Shown here: positions 50,553 through 57,729 of the stretch, in pieces
Layout: each line of letters begins with the position of its first letter
Position numbering within the stretch: position 1 is the stretch's first letter
From: Helicobacter_B zhangjianzhongii
GTDB taxonomy: Bacteria > Campylobacterota > Campylobacteria > Campylobacterales > Helicobacteraceae
Length of the DNA: 64,000 nt
NCBI RefSeq assembly: GCF_030249855.1
Contig: NZ_JANURN010000001.1
Coordinates: 310,001-374,000, forward strand
Reading direction: 5' to 3'
Position numbers and translations under genes: made by a program
The notes under the pieces: model-generated
What the model was told of the DNA's origin: nothing
What the model saw: the letters and a program-made list of their open reading frames with translations, nothing else
Databases searched by the model: none

Positions 50553-51771
50553 GAAAAGACTAACCAAACAAGACATCAAGCAAGCAAATATACTAGATAG
50601 CACCAAAGAGCATAACCCTCTTTTAGACTATCTTGCAAAGCACCACCCCCAAACCATAAGCGAAGAGCGACTAAACCTAGACGCCTTAAGCCAAGCACTA
50701 GGCTTTAGCCCTAGCTCTATGCAAGGCTATGGGCTAAGCTTCATCGGCAAACCTCTAGCAAACGCCCTATACTCCACCCCCACCACAAAAGAGCTAAAAG
50801 AGCTAGACCCCAAACACTCACAAAACATCATCATCAAAGGCGATAATCTCCACGCCCTAAAGCTCCTAAAATCTGCCTATGATGGCAAGATAAAGATGAT
50901 CTACATCGACCCTCCCTACAATACAAAAAATGAGAAATTTATCTATGATGATAACTTTGTCAAAGAGTATCAAAAGCTCTTAGTCGAGCTAGATTTACTA
51001 AAGCTTGATAGCAATGGCAAAGTGCTAGAAAAAAGTGAAGTGCTACACTTCCTAACCAATCCTAGCGGAGATAAAGCCCATAGCGGCTGGCTAAGCTTTA
51101 TGCTACCACGACTAAAACTTGCTAGAGATTTACTCAAAGATGATGGCGTGATTTTCATAAGCATAGATGATAATGAACAAGCAAATTTAAAAATTCTCTG
51201 CGATGAAATTTTTGGGGAGGAGAATTTTGTAAGTGATATTGTGTGGAATTCCGTTAGTAGTGTTTTAAAACAATCGAAACATATTAGAAAAGAACACGAA
51301 TATATTTTGGTTTATGCAAAAAATAAAGATAGTTTAGTGTTTTCAAAATTAGAAAATACTATGAAATTTGAAAATCCAGATAATGATCCTAAAGGAGAAT
51401 GGTTTAGTAGTAATGCGGCAGCCGCAAATCAAAATAAAGATGACAATAAATTTTCAATACAGCTTCCAAATGGTGATGAGTGTATAAGAAATTGGAAGTT
51501 TAGTTATAGTGAGTTTATAAATGGTGAAGTTGATTTATATTTTAAGGATGGCAATGTCCCTAGATTGAAAATTTATAAAAGTGATTATAGTGTTTTATCT
51601 AAAATACAGGCTAGTATTTTAAGCGGTTTTGGTTCTTTAACTTCCGCAAAAACAGAAATAGAATTATTGCTGGGAAATAAAGAACTATTTGATACTCCTA
51701 AGCCTGTAAATTTAGTAAAACACTTACTTAAAATCTCTACAAACACGGGGGGGGGGGGGGGGGAGATATAG
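50542..51771 (+). CDS. Type III methyltransferase Mod, system B, N-terminal frame (phase-variable, OFF)
   Basis: Encodes the first 409 residues of a type III N6-adenine Mod: SFIGKPLANALYS, motif IV DPPYNT from residue 123, LARDLLKDDGVIFISIDDNE, then a target-recognition region at about 230-400 whose DNA (about 51234-51740) is more AT-rich than its flanks. Translation runs into a 17-G tract (51747-51763), adds GGGGGEI and stops at TAG 51769-51771. The missing motif I (FAGSGTT) is in another frame just beyond. Fifteen or 18 G would join both frames into one protein of about 616 residues. AGGAG stands before the ATG, which overlaps the Res-B stop. Confidence 0.9.
   Translation: MPTKKRLTKQDIKQANILDSTKEHNPLLDYLAKHHPQTISEERLNLDALSQALGFSPSSMQGYGLSFIGKPLANALYSTPTTKELKELDPKHSQNIIIKGDNLHALKLLKSAYDGKIKMIYIDPPYNTKNEKFIYDDNFVKEYQKLLVELDLLKLDSNGKVLEKSEVLHFLTNPSGDKAHSGWLSFMLPRLKLARDLLKDDGVIFISIDDNEQANLKILCDEIFGEENFVSDIVWNSVSSVLKQSKHIRKEHEYILVYAKNKDSLVFSKLENTMKFENPDNDPKGEWFSSNAAAANQNKDDNKFSIQLPNGDECIRNWKFSYSEFINGEVDLYFKDGNVPRLKIYKSDYSVLSKIQASILSGFGSLTSAKTEIELLLGNKELFDTPKPVNLVKHLLKISTNTGGGGGEI
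51747..51763 (+). repeat. 17-G homopolymer (phase-variation switch) in mod-B
   Basis: A run of 17 consecutive G. The downstream frame DIVLDFFAGSGTT is joined to the upstream frame only when the count is divisible by three, so 15 or 18 would be ON and 17 is OFF. Poly-G tracts of this kind slip readily in Helicobacter and Campylobacter, and the count in an assembly may itself be uncertain. Confidence 0.95.
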
Positions 51772-52391
51772 TGCTTGATTTTTTCGCCGGCAGTGGCACC
51801 ACCGCCCAAGCCGTAATGGAGCTAAATGCCGAAGATGGCGGCAATCGCAGATTTATCCTAGTGCAGCTTGATGAGCCAATTAATGAGGCTAAAAATAAAG
51901 TCGCTTATGATTTTTGTAAAAATACTCTTAAAAGCCAAAATCCTGTGATAAGCGATATAACCATAGAGCGCGTCAAAAGAGCAGCCGCTAAAATCGCCAA
52001 GGCTGCTAAGCAAGATTTACTAAGCGCAAAAGAGCTAGACCTAGACTTCCGCCTTTTTACTATGGTGCAAAAGCCAGAGCTTGTAAGCGAAGAAAATGAT
52101 AATCTAGGGCTAATCACCCACGCAGACCTAAGCCCACAAGATAAAGCCCTAAACCTAGCTTTGCAAGATAGCAAAATGCTCCATAAAAAGCTAGAATCCA
52201 TTATAAAAGATAAGCTCTATCAATGTGAAAATAGCCTTTATATCGTCCAAATGGATAAAGAAGTGCTTGACTACATCAAAAACAAAACACACGATGAAAT
52301 AGTCTATCTAAACGCTTTTGATGATATTGACTTACAAGAGTATCTTAACCTTGAAAGCCACCTAAAAACACGCTTATATGTGGTGTTTTGA
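51771..52391 (+). CDS. Type III methyltransferase Mod, system B, C-terminal frame
   Basis: About 206 residues continuing the mod-B protein after the poly-G tract: motif I LDFFAGSGTTAQAVMELN, then RRFILVQLDEPI and a C-terminal domain ending ESHLKTRLYVVF. It has no ribosome site of its own at the GTG 51771, so it is probably made only when slippage joins the frames. The sequence otherwise looks intact, which argues for a switch rather than a decayed gene. Confidence 0.85.
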   Translation: MLDFFAGSGTTAQAVMELNAEDGGNRRFILVQLDEPINEAKNKVAYDFCKNTLKSQNPVISDITIERVKRAAAKIAKAAKQDLLSAKELDLDFRLFTMVQKPELVSEENDNLGLITHADLSPQDKALNLALQDSKMLHKKLESIIKDKLYQCENSLYIVQMDKEVLDYIKNKTHDEIVYLNAFDDIDLQEYLNLESHLKTRLYVVF

Positions 52392-52393
52392 AG

Positions 52394-52412
52394 AGAGCTT
52401 GCAAGCTCTTTT
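52394..52412 (+). terminator. Weak hairpin terminator after the RM island
   Basis: AGAGCT-TGCA-AGCTCT followed by TTTT, two bases after the mod-B stop. The stem is only six base pairs, so termination may be partial. Confidence 0.4.
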
Positions 52413-52416
52413 GTGC

Positions 52417-52422
52417 TACAAT
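52417..52422 (+). promoter_or_regulatory. Putative -10 box for the SMR pair
   Basis: TGTGCTACAAT, an extended -10-like box about 30 bases before the first SMR ATG and directly after the RM-island terminator. Confidence 0.35.
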
Positions 52423-52453
52423 CACGCCTTAATGCTAGGGGATAAGGGTGTAT

Positions 52454-52786
52454 ATGAGCAAAAATCTTGGCTGGTTTTTTATCATCATCGGCGGTATTTG
52501 TGAGATATTTTGGGTAAGCGGGCTGAAGTATGCCGACACTCTAGGGCTGCAGGCTTTGACAGGGTTAGGCATTTGCATTTCCTTTGTCTGTATGCTGCTA
52601 GCAATTAGGGTCATAGAAATTAGCGTGGCATATAGCGTGTTTGTAGGGATTGGTGCGGCAGGGATCGTGCTAGCAGAGATTGTAGTCTTTGGCGCGCCAG
52701 CTTCTTGGCTAAAAATCACGCTCATTGTGGTGTTGATGTGTGGTGTGATCGGGCTGAAATTTGCCACAAACCATAAAGGTGCTTGA
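52454..52786 (+). CDS. SMR family transporter subunit 1
   Basis: 110 residues with four membrane helices. The membrane-embedded Glu that binds cations and protons is in GGICEIFWVSGLKYAD (about residue 17). GIGAAGIVLAEIVVF is helix 3. It belongs to the EmrE/SugE small multidrug resistance family and is probably one half of a heterodimer with the next gene. AAGGG stands five bases before the ATG at 52454. It overlaps the second subunit by one base (TGATG). Confidence 0.9.
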   Translation: MSKNLGWFFIIIGGICEIFWVSGLKYADTLGLQALTGLGICISFVCMLLAIRVIEISVAYSVFVGIGAAGIVLAEIVVFGAPASWLKITLIVVLMCGVIGLKFATNHKGA

Positions 52787-53100
52787 TGATACATTGGGCG
52801 ATGTTGCTTGCCGCTGGGGTTATGGAGATTTTTGGCGTGATTGTGATGAAACGCTTTGTCGATGGGAAGAGACTCTATCTCCTAGCGATCATCGGCTGCT
52901 TTGGGCTTAGCTTTACTTGCTTATCCATAGCTATGCAAGAGATCTCTATGGGCGTGGCGTATGCGATATGGACAGGTATAGGCGCGGCTGGGGGCGTGAT
53001 TGTCGGGGTGGTGTTTTATAAAGAAGATCGCTCGCTTTTGAAGTTTGTGTGCGTGTGTGTGATCATCGCCTCTAGTATGGGGCTTAAGGCGATTGGCTAA
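52786..53100 (+). CDS. SMR family transporter subunit 2
   Basis: 104 residues, four helices, with the conserved Glu in AAGVMEIFGVIVMKRFVDG and GIGAAGGVIVGVVFYKE in helix 3. Paired SMR genes with overlapping stop and start often encode heterodimers with fixed opposite topologies. Substrates could be quaternary ammonium compounds, guanidinium or polyamines; the sequence does not decide. Confidence 0.9.
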   Translation: MIHWAMLLAAGVMEIFGVIVMKRFVDGKRLYLLAIIGCFGLSFTCLSIAMQEISMGVAYAIWTGIGAAGGVIVGVVFYKEDRSLLKFVCVCVIIASSMGLKAIG

Positions 53101-53111
53101 GGCTAGAATCT

Positions 53112-55178
53112 ATGGCAAACCCTGCTAAAGTCGCCTTAACTCTAGGGAGTGTATTTGTAGGTAGTGTATCTGCCCTTTTTTTGCCCCTTTTGCTCTATGC
53201 CACTCCCTTTAGCCCCAAGCAAACCCTAGCCCAAAAGCCGCAAGATACGCCCATACGCGTGCTAACCCAAGATAATCGCACGCTATGCTATGTCCCCACA
53301 TTTTCAGGCGGCACAAGCTATATCGTTCTCTCAAGCTGTCAAGCTGCCCCGCAAGCGCGTTTTGATGTCTTTAGCCATTTGGCATATCGCATTAACGATA
53401 CTTGGCTATGTATCACTGCGCCAGATTCTGTGGTAGAGAGAAGGCGCGATAAAGACTATGTGCATTTATCGCCCTGTGCTATCAATCTCCCAAGCCAGCA
53501 ATGGCAGCTAAAGGACAATCGCTTCTACTCGCTTGATGGCATTTATAGCCTACAAGATGATGGGAGCTATTTGTATGCAGCACATACCTTTGCAGGTGGG
53601 CTTTATACACATACGCTTGAACACTCTATGCAGAAATGGGCAAGCACCATAGCCACCCCGGCAAATCTCACTATCCAAAGCGCGATTTCTTGGAGCGTGA
53701 GCTACGCACAAGGGCAGGAGCGGTATTTCCTAACTAACAATCAATCACAGAAAAACACCGCATTTCTCTACTACAATCTTTTGAGCGGACATATTGCAAG
53801 CTATGATGAGAGCAGTGGGCGGCTGTATTGTATGTATTCTAATACAGGCAAGCAGGCGTGGGATTGGGTGGTTTGGGGACTATGCACAGATGGCACGCCT
53901 CCTAAGGATAATAGAGCCTTTTTCAAGCCTATCCCCATTGATGATAGGCATTTCGCCTTTTTGGATAAAGATAGCAATATCTTGCGACTTACGCGCTATG
54001 GGATCCACTGGGGTGTGCCCTATGTCGCTAGCAAGGAGTATGCTAGCAATGATGTGCAAAATAGCCCGACTTCTGCCTTTGAGCTAGATCACATTACACA
54101 GGAGTGGCTGCGCTTCATTAGCGCAAACATTGGAGAAAATCTCCGCACCTGCCCAGCCCCGGGGCATAAGCATAATCCCTTGCAAAACTCATCAAAACAG
54201 ATCCTACAAGCTAGCCCCATATCCACGCCCCCTAGATCGCTTCTACAATACTTGCTTGAACACTTGCTTGCGATATTACCCACACAGAGTGCCAAAGGGC
54301 ACAATAAGCAGAATCCACTTTTGCAGCAGTCTTTTATGCAAAGCTCCCCAGCCTTGCCTGCTTATTTTAGCCTTAATGAATCGTGGGTGGCGCGATTGTG
54401 GCATATCAATATTAGTGCGGATACTTCTAGGGCAAGTAGTGGGGTGTGTGGGATCTGCCTTTTGCAAGCTTATCAAGCAATCGCCGAGCTCTTAGAGACG
54501 CACGCTCATCCGCGCGGTAGTGGGGGGTATTTTTTTGATACAGGGGCGGGGGTCAATCCTTTTGCCAGCTTTTATGCGAGAAACTCGCTTTTGCACGATA
54601 CTTTGCAAGATATTTTAGGCTACTATGACAGCCCTGCTAGGGATCATAGGGAGTTGTTTTATCGTGGGACAAGCAGGGCGTTGGCAAGTAGTATTTCTAT
54701 GCTTCCACAATATGAGTGGAGTGTGCTAGGGCAGAGTGTGGAGGAGAGTGGGATTTATACTTTGCTGCAAAGCGTTCTAGAGCGACCTGTGGGGAGTGTG
54801 TTTCTCTTTACGCTTGTGAGATTGGATCCTTTATCTGGTAGAAATTTAGGGCACGCAGTGGCGGCATTAAGGCTACGCGATGGCGTGGTGATTATCCCTG
54901 CAAATGCCCCAAGCCTTAGCCTAGAATCTTTCCGCGCAAGAGTGCAGGCTGTGCAGAATCCAGCAGATATGATAGAGCGACTCACGCGCTTTGGCTCGCG
55001 GCATTTGGAGCTTCTTGGGCTAGGTGTGCTAGAAGTTGCAAGATCTCATCGCAATCCTTTTGAATCGATAATTTCACTGCATAATTGCAGTGGTGAGGGC
55101 GAGGATAGGCGTGGCAATGCTCTGCTGCCTTTGCCAGAGCTATTAAATGCGTGTATTAGCGGACGATGTGTGTGGTAG
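53112..55178 (+). CDS. DUF1561 (PF07598) secreted protein, related to leptospiral virulence-modifying toxins
   Basis: 688 residues. A long N-terminal hydrophobic signal (about 7-31) precedes a ricin-B-like lectin region: LCYVPTFSGGTSYIVLSSC, RINDTWLCITAPDSV, YVHLSPCAINLPSQQWQL and LDGIYSLQDDGSYLY, with QxW-type motifs. The C-terminal half has the DUF1561 core: SSGVCGICLLQAYQAIAEL, LFYRGTSRALASS, SVFLFTLVRLDPLSGRNLGH and VVIIPANAPSLSL, ending SGEGEDRRGNALLPLPE then CISGRCVW. In Leptospira these are AB-type toxins with lectin and nuclease parts. Residues 350-410 are a variable, Gln- and Pro-rich linker. Family membership is from pattern recognition; toxin action here is inference. Confidence 0.75.
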   Translation: MANPAKVALTLGSVFVGSVSALFLPLLLYATPFSPKQTLAQKPQDTPIRVLTQDNRTLCYVPTFSGGTSYIVLSSCQAAPQARFDVFSHLAYRINDTWLCITAPDSVVERRRDKDYVHLSPCAINLPSQQWQLKDNRFYSLDGIYSLQDDGSYLYAAHTFAGGLYTHTLEHSMQKWASTIATPANLTIQSAISWSVSYAQGQERYFLTNNQSQKNTAFLYYNLLSGHIASYDESSGRLYCMYSNTGKQAWDWVVWGLCTDGTPPKDNRAFFKPIPIDDRHFAFLDKDSNILRLTRYGIHWGVPYVASKEYASNDVQNSPTSAFELDHITQEWLRFISANIGENLRTCPAPGHKHNPLQNSSKQILQASPISTPPRSLLQYLLEHLLAILPTQSAKGHNKQNPLLQQSFMQSSPALPAYFSLNESWVARLWHINISADTSRASSGVCGICLLQAYQAIAELLETHAHPRGSGGYFFDTGAGVNPFASFYARNSLLHDTLQDILGYYDSPARDHRELFYRGTSRALASSISMLPQYEWSVLGQSVEESGIYTLLQSVLERPVGSVFLFTLVRLDPLSGRNLGHAVAALRLRDGVVIIPANAPSLSLESFRARVQAVQNPADMIERLTRFGSRHLELLGLGVLEVARSHRNPFESIISLHNCSGEGEDRRGNALLPLPELLNACISGRCVW

Positions 55179-55257
55179 CACGCCATAAGCGCGAGCTTGC
55201 CGCGACTAGAATCCATAAGCGCAGGCTTGCTAGAATCTATTACACAAGGGGTGAATG

Positions 55258-56376
55258 ATGAAATATGATGTTGTGATTATCGGTAGTGGGAGTGTAGGGA
55301 GCTTTGCTGGGTATTATGCAAGTAGGCAAGGGCTTAAGACCTGCTTGATTGATAATTTTCTACCACCACATTCTAATGGCTCCTACCACGGCGATACTAG
55401 AATCTTCCGCATAGCTTATGGCGAGGGGGAGAAGTATATCCCGCTGTTGCAGCGTGCTTTTGAGCTTTGGGGGGAGTTTGAGCAAACAAGTGGGCAAAAG
55501 ATCTTTGAGCGATGTGGGGTGCTAAATATCGGTGATCCTGCAAGTGCGTTTATGCGCAATGTCGCGCAAAGTAGCAAGGACTTCGCCCTAGATACAATGC
55601 TCCTTAGCCCCCAAAAGATTAGCCAGCTCTATGGGATCAATGTGCCAGATCATTTTACAGGGATTTTGGAGAGAGGGACGGGGTTTGTATATAGCGATAA
55701 AAGTGTAGAAACTGCCATAAGGCTAGCAGTAGGGCTTGGGGCAGATGTGCTTATCTCGTGCATTAGGCGTATAGAGAAGCAAGGCGGAGCCTATTATATC
55801 TATACGGATTCTAGTCAAATCCTAGCTGATAAGATTTTGCTTAGTGCGGGGAGCTTTGCTAGTGAGATCCTTAGTGTGTGTGCGTTTGATCTACCACAAA
55901 TCCCTGTAAAGCCTAAGCGCAAAATGCTTAATTGGTTTTATTCTAGCTCTTATCAGCTACGCGATGCTATGCCGGCGTTTATTATGGAGTTTAATGGAGA
56001 TCATTTCTATGGATTCCCGGATTTTGGCTCTGGGGTCAAAATCGGGCTTAATGTCTTTGGGCAGGATATAACTACGCGCGATGAGCTTCTAGGCTTTGGG
56101 GATATAGAGAGTGATAAGCGTGCCATCGCTGAACATATCCGCGCGTTTATGCCTAGCTTGGGTGAGCTATGCACAGGGGCAGTATGCACTTATGCAATGA
56201 CACCTGATGAAGGCTTTATCATTGATTTTATTGACTCTTGCTTGCTGTATCTTGGCGGACTTAGCCACGGATTTAAATTTGCTCCAGCTCTTGGGGAGCT
56301 AGGCATTAGCGCGTTGCAACGAGGTGAATTGCCACAGGAGATTTGTAGGCATTTTTCTCTAGGGCGATTTAGCTAG
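55258..56376 (+). CDS. SolA-like FAD-dependent amino acid oxidase (N-methyltryptophan/sarcosine oxidase family)
   Basis: 372 residues. N-terminal dinucleotide motif VVIIGSGSVGSFAGYYAS, HGDTRIFRIAYGEGEKY, and C-terminal GAVCTYAMTPDEGFIIDF and GLSHGFKFAPALGELG, where the Lys or Cys (Cys in CTYAMTPDE) is the site of covalent FAD in monomeric sarcosine-type oxidases. It oxidises N-methyl amino acids to formaldehyde, glycine or an amino acid, and H2O2. The second of two ATGs (55258) has AAGGGG six bases upstream. A 30-bp imperfect tandem duplication lies just before it. Confidence 0.82.
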   Translation: MKYDVVIIGSGSVGSFAGYYASRQGLKTCLIDNFLPPHSNGSYHGDTRIFRIAYGEGEKYIPLLQRAFELWGEFEQTSGQKIFERCGVLNIGDPASAFMRNVAQSSKDFALDTMLLSPQKISQLYGINVPDHFTGILERGTGFVYSDKSVETAIRLAVGLGADVLISCIRRIEKQGGAYYIYTDSSQILADKILLSAGSFASEILSVCAFDLPQIPVKPKRKMLNWFYSSSYQLRDAMPAFIMEFNGDHFYGFPDFGSGVKIGLNVFGQDITTRDELLGFGDIESDKRAIAEHIRAFMPSLGELCTGAVCTYAMTPDEGFIIDFIDSCLLYLGGLSHGFKFAPALGELGISALQRGELPQEICRHFSLGRFS

Positions 56377-56402
56377 GATACTAGAATCTAGTTTGATAAG
56401 AG

Positions 56403-57344
56403 CTAGTGGGCTAGGCTGTGTGGCTGGATATTATTAGCAAAGAGTTCGCCATAGGGCGTGGAGTCTGCGATAATCTCATAAAAGCTTAAGAGATCATTGC
56501 TATTTTTGAGTGATTCCATAAGTGTGCGCACGATATGTAGGCTATGCTGCTTTTGTGTGTGTTTGGGGGCGTGGCTAGGAGAGGTGAAGTGCTTGTGGAT
56601 CCTCTGCACCAAAGCAGCATTGCGTATCTCTAGGATCATAGAATCTATGGGCATTTTTAGAAACATTAGCCCATCATCTGGCAAAAGCGAGAGATAAGCA
56701 CTATCGATCCCAAAGAGCTTGGTGCTATAAGAGTCAAAAAAGTAAAGAGATTTGTTGTAGTTGTCTTCTAGGCTCTCTATAATTAGCTCAAGTATGCGTA
56801 TGCGCTCATCTATGGTAAAAAGATTGCCAATAGGGCAGAATCCAAAGCGCAGTAAAGATTCTATACTATACCACTCAATGCTCTCAAAGCTATGCTCTAG
56901 CATTCGTTCATAGCGGATTTTGCGCAAGCTTTGTGCGCGCGATGAGTTGCCAAATTTGTAGGGAAAAGTAACGATTTTATCCCGATAAGCAGGAGAGGGG
57001 AAGCGAGGGTGGATCACAAAGCGTCTTTTGGATTCTTTTTCTAAAATATAGGCAAGTCCGCCTTCATAGCCTTTATCTATGATAGCTATCTCGCTTTGTG
57101 GCAGGGCTTTTAAGAGAGAGAAAAACTCATCTTTCTCGCAGTCTTGCTCCCAGATCCTACTAGGATAGCGGAAGAATGTAGAAATAGCTTGGCATACTTC
57201 TAGGGGCGGTGTTTTGGCGACACTTTTATCTATCCACGAAGTGAGTGTGCGCCTATCCTTGCCGATGATTTGGGCGAATTTAGAGAGACTTAAGCCGGAG
57301 TTTTGATAAATAGCGATGAGCTTTTCTAGGGTGTTGAATGCCAT
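56403..57344 (-). CDS. XRE-like helix-turn-helix protein with unknown C-terminal domain
   Basis: 313 residues. An N-terminal helix-turn-helix at about 16-50 (LSLSKFAQIIGKDRRTLTSWID) is split here as LSLSKFAQIIG and KDRRTLTSWID. The rest contains YEGGLAYILEKESKRRFVIHPR, shown as GGLAYILEKESK, and helical stretches without a recognised family. It converges with the SolA-like gene and is divergent from prpE, with a palindromic operator at 57599-57623 between them, so it is a reasonable candidate for regulator of the prp genes in place of the usual PrpR. This role is inference. AGCAGG precedes the ATG. Confidence 0.7.
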   Translation of the reverse strand: MAFNTLEKLIAIYQNSGLSLSKFAQIIGKDRRTLTSWIDKSVAKTPPLEVCQAISTFFRYPSRIWEQDCEKDEFFSLLKALPQSEIAIIDKGYEGGLAYILEKESKRRFVIHPRFPSPAYRDKIVTFPYKFGNSSRAQSLRKIRYERMLEHSFESIEWYSIESLLRFGFCPIGNLFTIDERIRILELIIESLEDNYNKSLYFFDSYSTKLFGIDSAYLSLLPDDGLMFLKMPIDSMILEIRNAALVQRIHKHFTSPSHAPKHTQKQHSLHIVRTLMESLKNSNDLLSFYEIIADSTPYGELFANNIQPHSLAH

Positions 57345-57363
57345 AATAGCCTGCTTTCAAAAA

Positions 57364-57553
57364 GTGGATTCTAGGGCGCGCAATTCAATCTTGGGTGAGC
57401 AATGCGATTGATTGTGTGATTTTTAGGGCAGTCATTACCACTCTAGGTAACTCCTACTCTAAAAATCACGCAAAACGAAGTTTCTTTAGAAAACAAGCGA
57501 GCGAAGTTTCTTTAGAAAGCTCCCGCAGCCCCGCTGCAATGCTTAGAATCGTG
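57364..57553. repeat. Long structured repeat, copy 2
   Basis: About 190 bp homologous to 31943-32153, with the same two ends and the same internal order. Stem GTGTGATTTTTAG (57414-57426) pairs with CTAAAAATCACGC (57459-57471); relative to copy 1, three pairs changed to other Watson-Crick pairs and one to G-U. The enclosed hairpin is TTACC-ACTCTA-GGTAA (57435-57450), flanked by GTCA and CTCCT as in the prpC-prpD copy. Confidence 0.85.
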
Positions 57554-57598
57554 CTAAACAAATAATCTTCAAAACTGGATTCTAGTCATATCTTACAA

Positions 57599-57623
57599 TA
57601 ATTGCACAAAAATTGTGCAATTA
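57599..57623. promoter_or_regulatory. Palindromic operator overlapping the prpE promoter
   Basis: TAATTGCACAA-AAA-TTGTGCAATTA, a perfect 11-bp inverted repeat with a 3-bp spacer. Its right end overlaps the -10 hexamer, so a bound dimer would block polymerase. The adjacent divergent helix-turn-helix gene is the obvious candidate binder. Confidence 0.7.
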
Positions 57624-57627
57624 TAAT
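57622..57627 (+). promoter_or_regulatory. -10 box for prpE
   Basis: TATAAT, about 103 bases before the prpE ATG, overlapping the operator by two bases. No -35 box is evident. Confidence 0.6.
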
Positions 57628-57729
57628 GGTTTATGCCCAAATCTAATCATCAAAAACGCAAAAATTGTTCATAGCAAATCCGCGCATTCTAGCTAGAATA
57701 AATCCCTATCAAACTTTAAAGGAGGTGAA

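Larger units (their letters stand above)
741..57374. repeat. Dispersed 11-bp word GTGGATTCTAG (at least 26 exact copies)
   Basis: Exact copies counted by eye. Plus-strand starts: 741, 964, 1691, 4293, 4754, 6339, 6705, 11065, 15321, 24623, 27734, 27866, 31943, 32251, 32491, 32548, 34294, 38634, 45672, 57364. Reverse-complement starts: 16858, 29100, 31504, 32178, 32195, 35303. Most are preceded by AAA or AAAA. Within genes the sense strand nearly always reads CTAGAATCCAC, giving LEST; the opposite sense (VDS) occurs in dnaE and Res-A. One- or two-base variants are also common. Confidence 0.9.
57345..57729. other. 385-bp divergent intergenic region with repeat and prpE promoter
   Basis: No gene. 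It holds the second copy of the long structured repeat (57364-57553), a variant of the dispersed word (CTGGATTCTAG near 57575), the operator and -10 box of prpE, and a leader of about 95 nt before the prpE ATG. Confidence 0.8.

Noticed and set aside
51771..52391. Independent small methyltransferase gene
   Set aside because: It lacks its own start signal and the DPPY motif; the frame is the continuation of mod-B past the poly-G tract.
56403..57344. Antitoxin of a toxin-antitoxin pair
   Set aside because: At 313 residues it is far longer than typical XRE antitoxins, and neither neighbour resembles a toxin.
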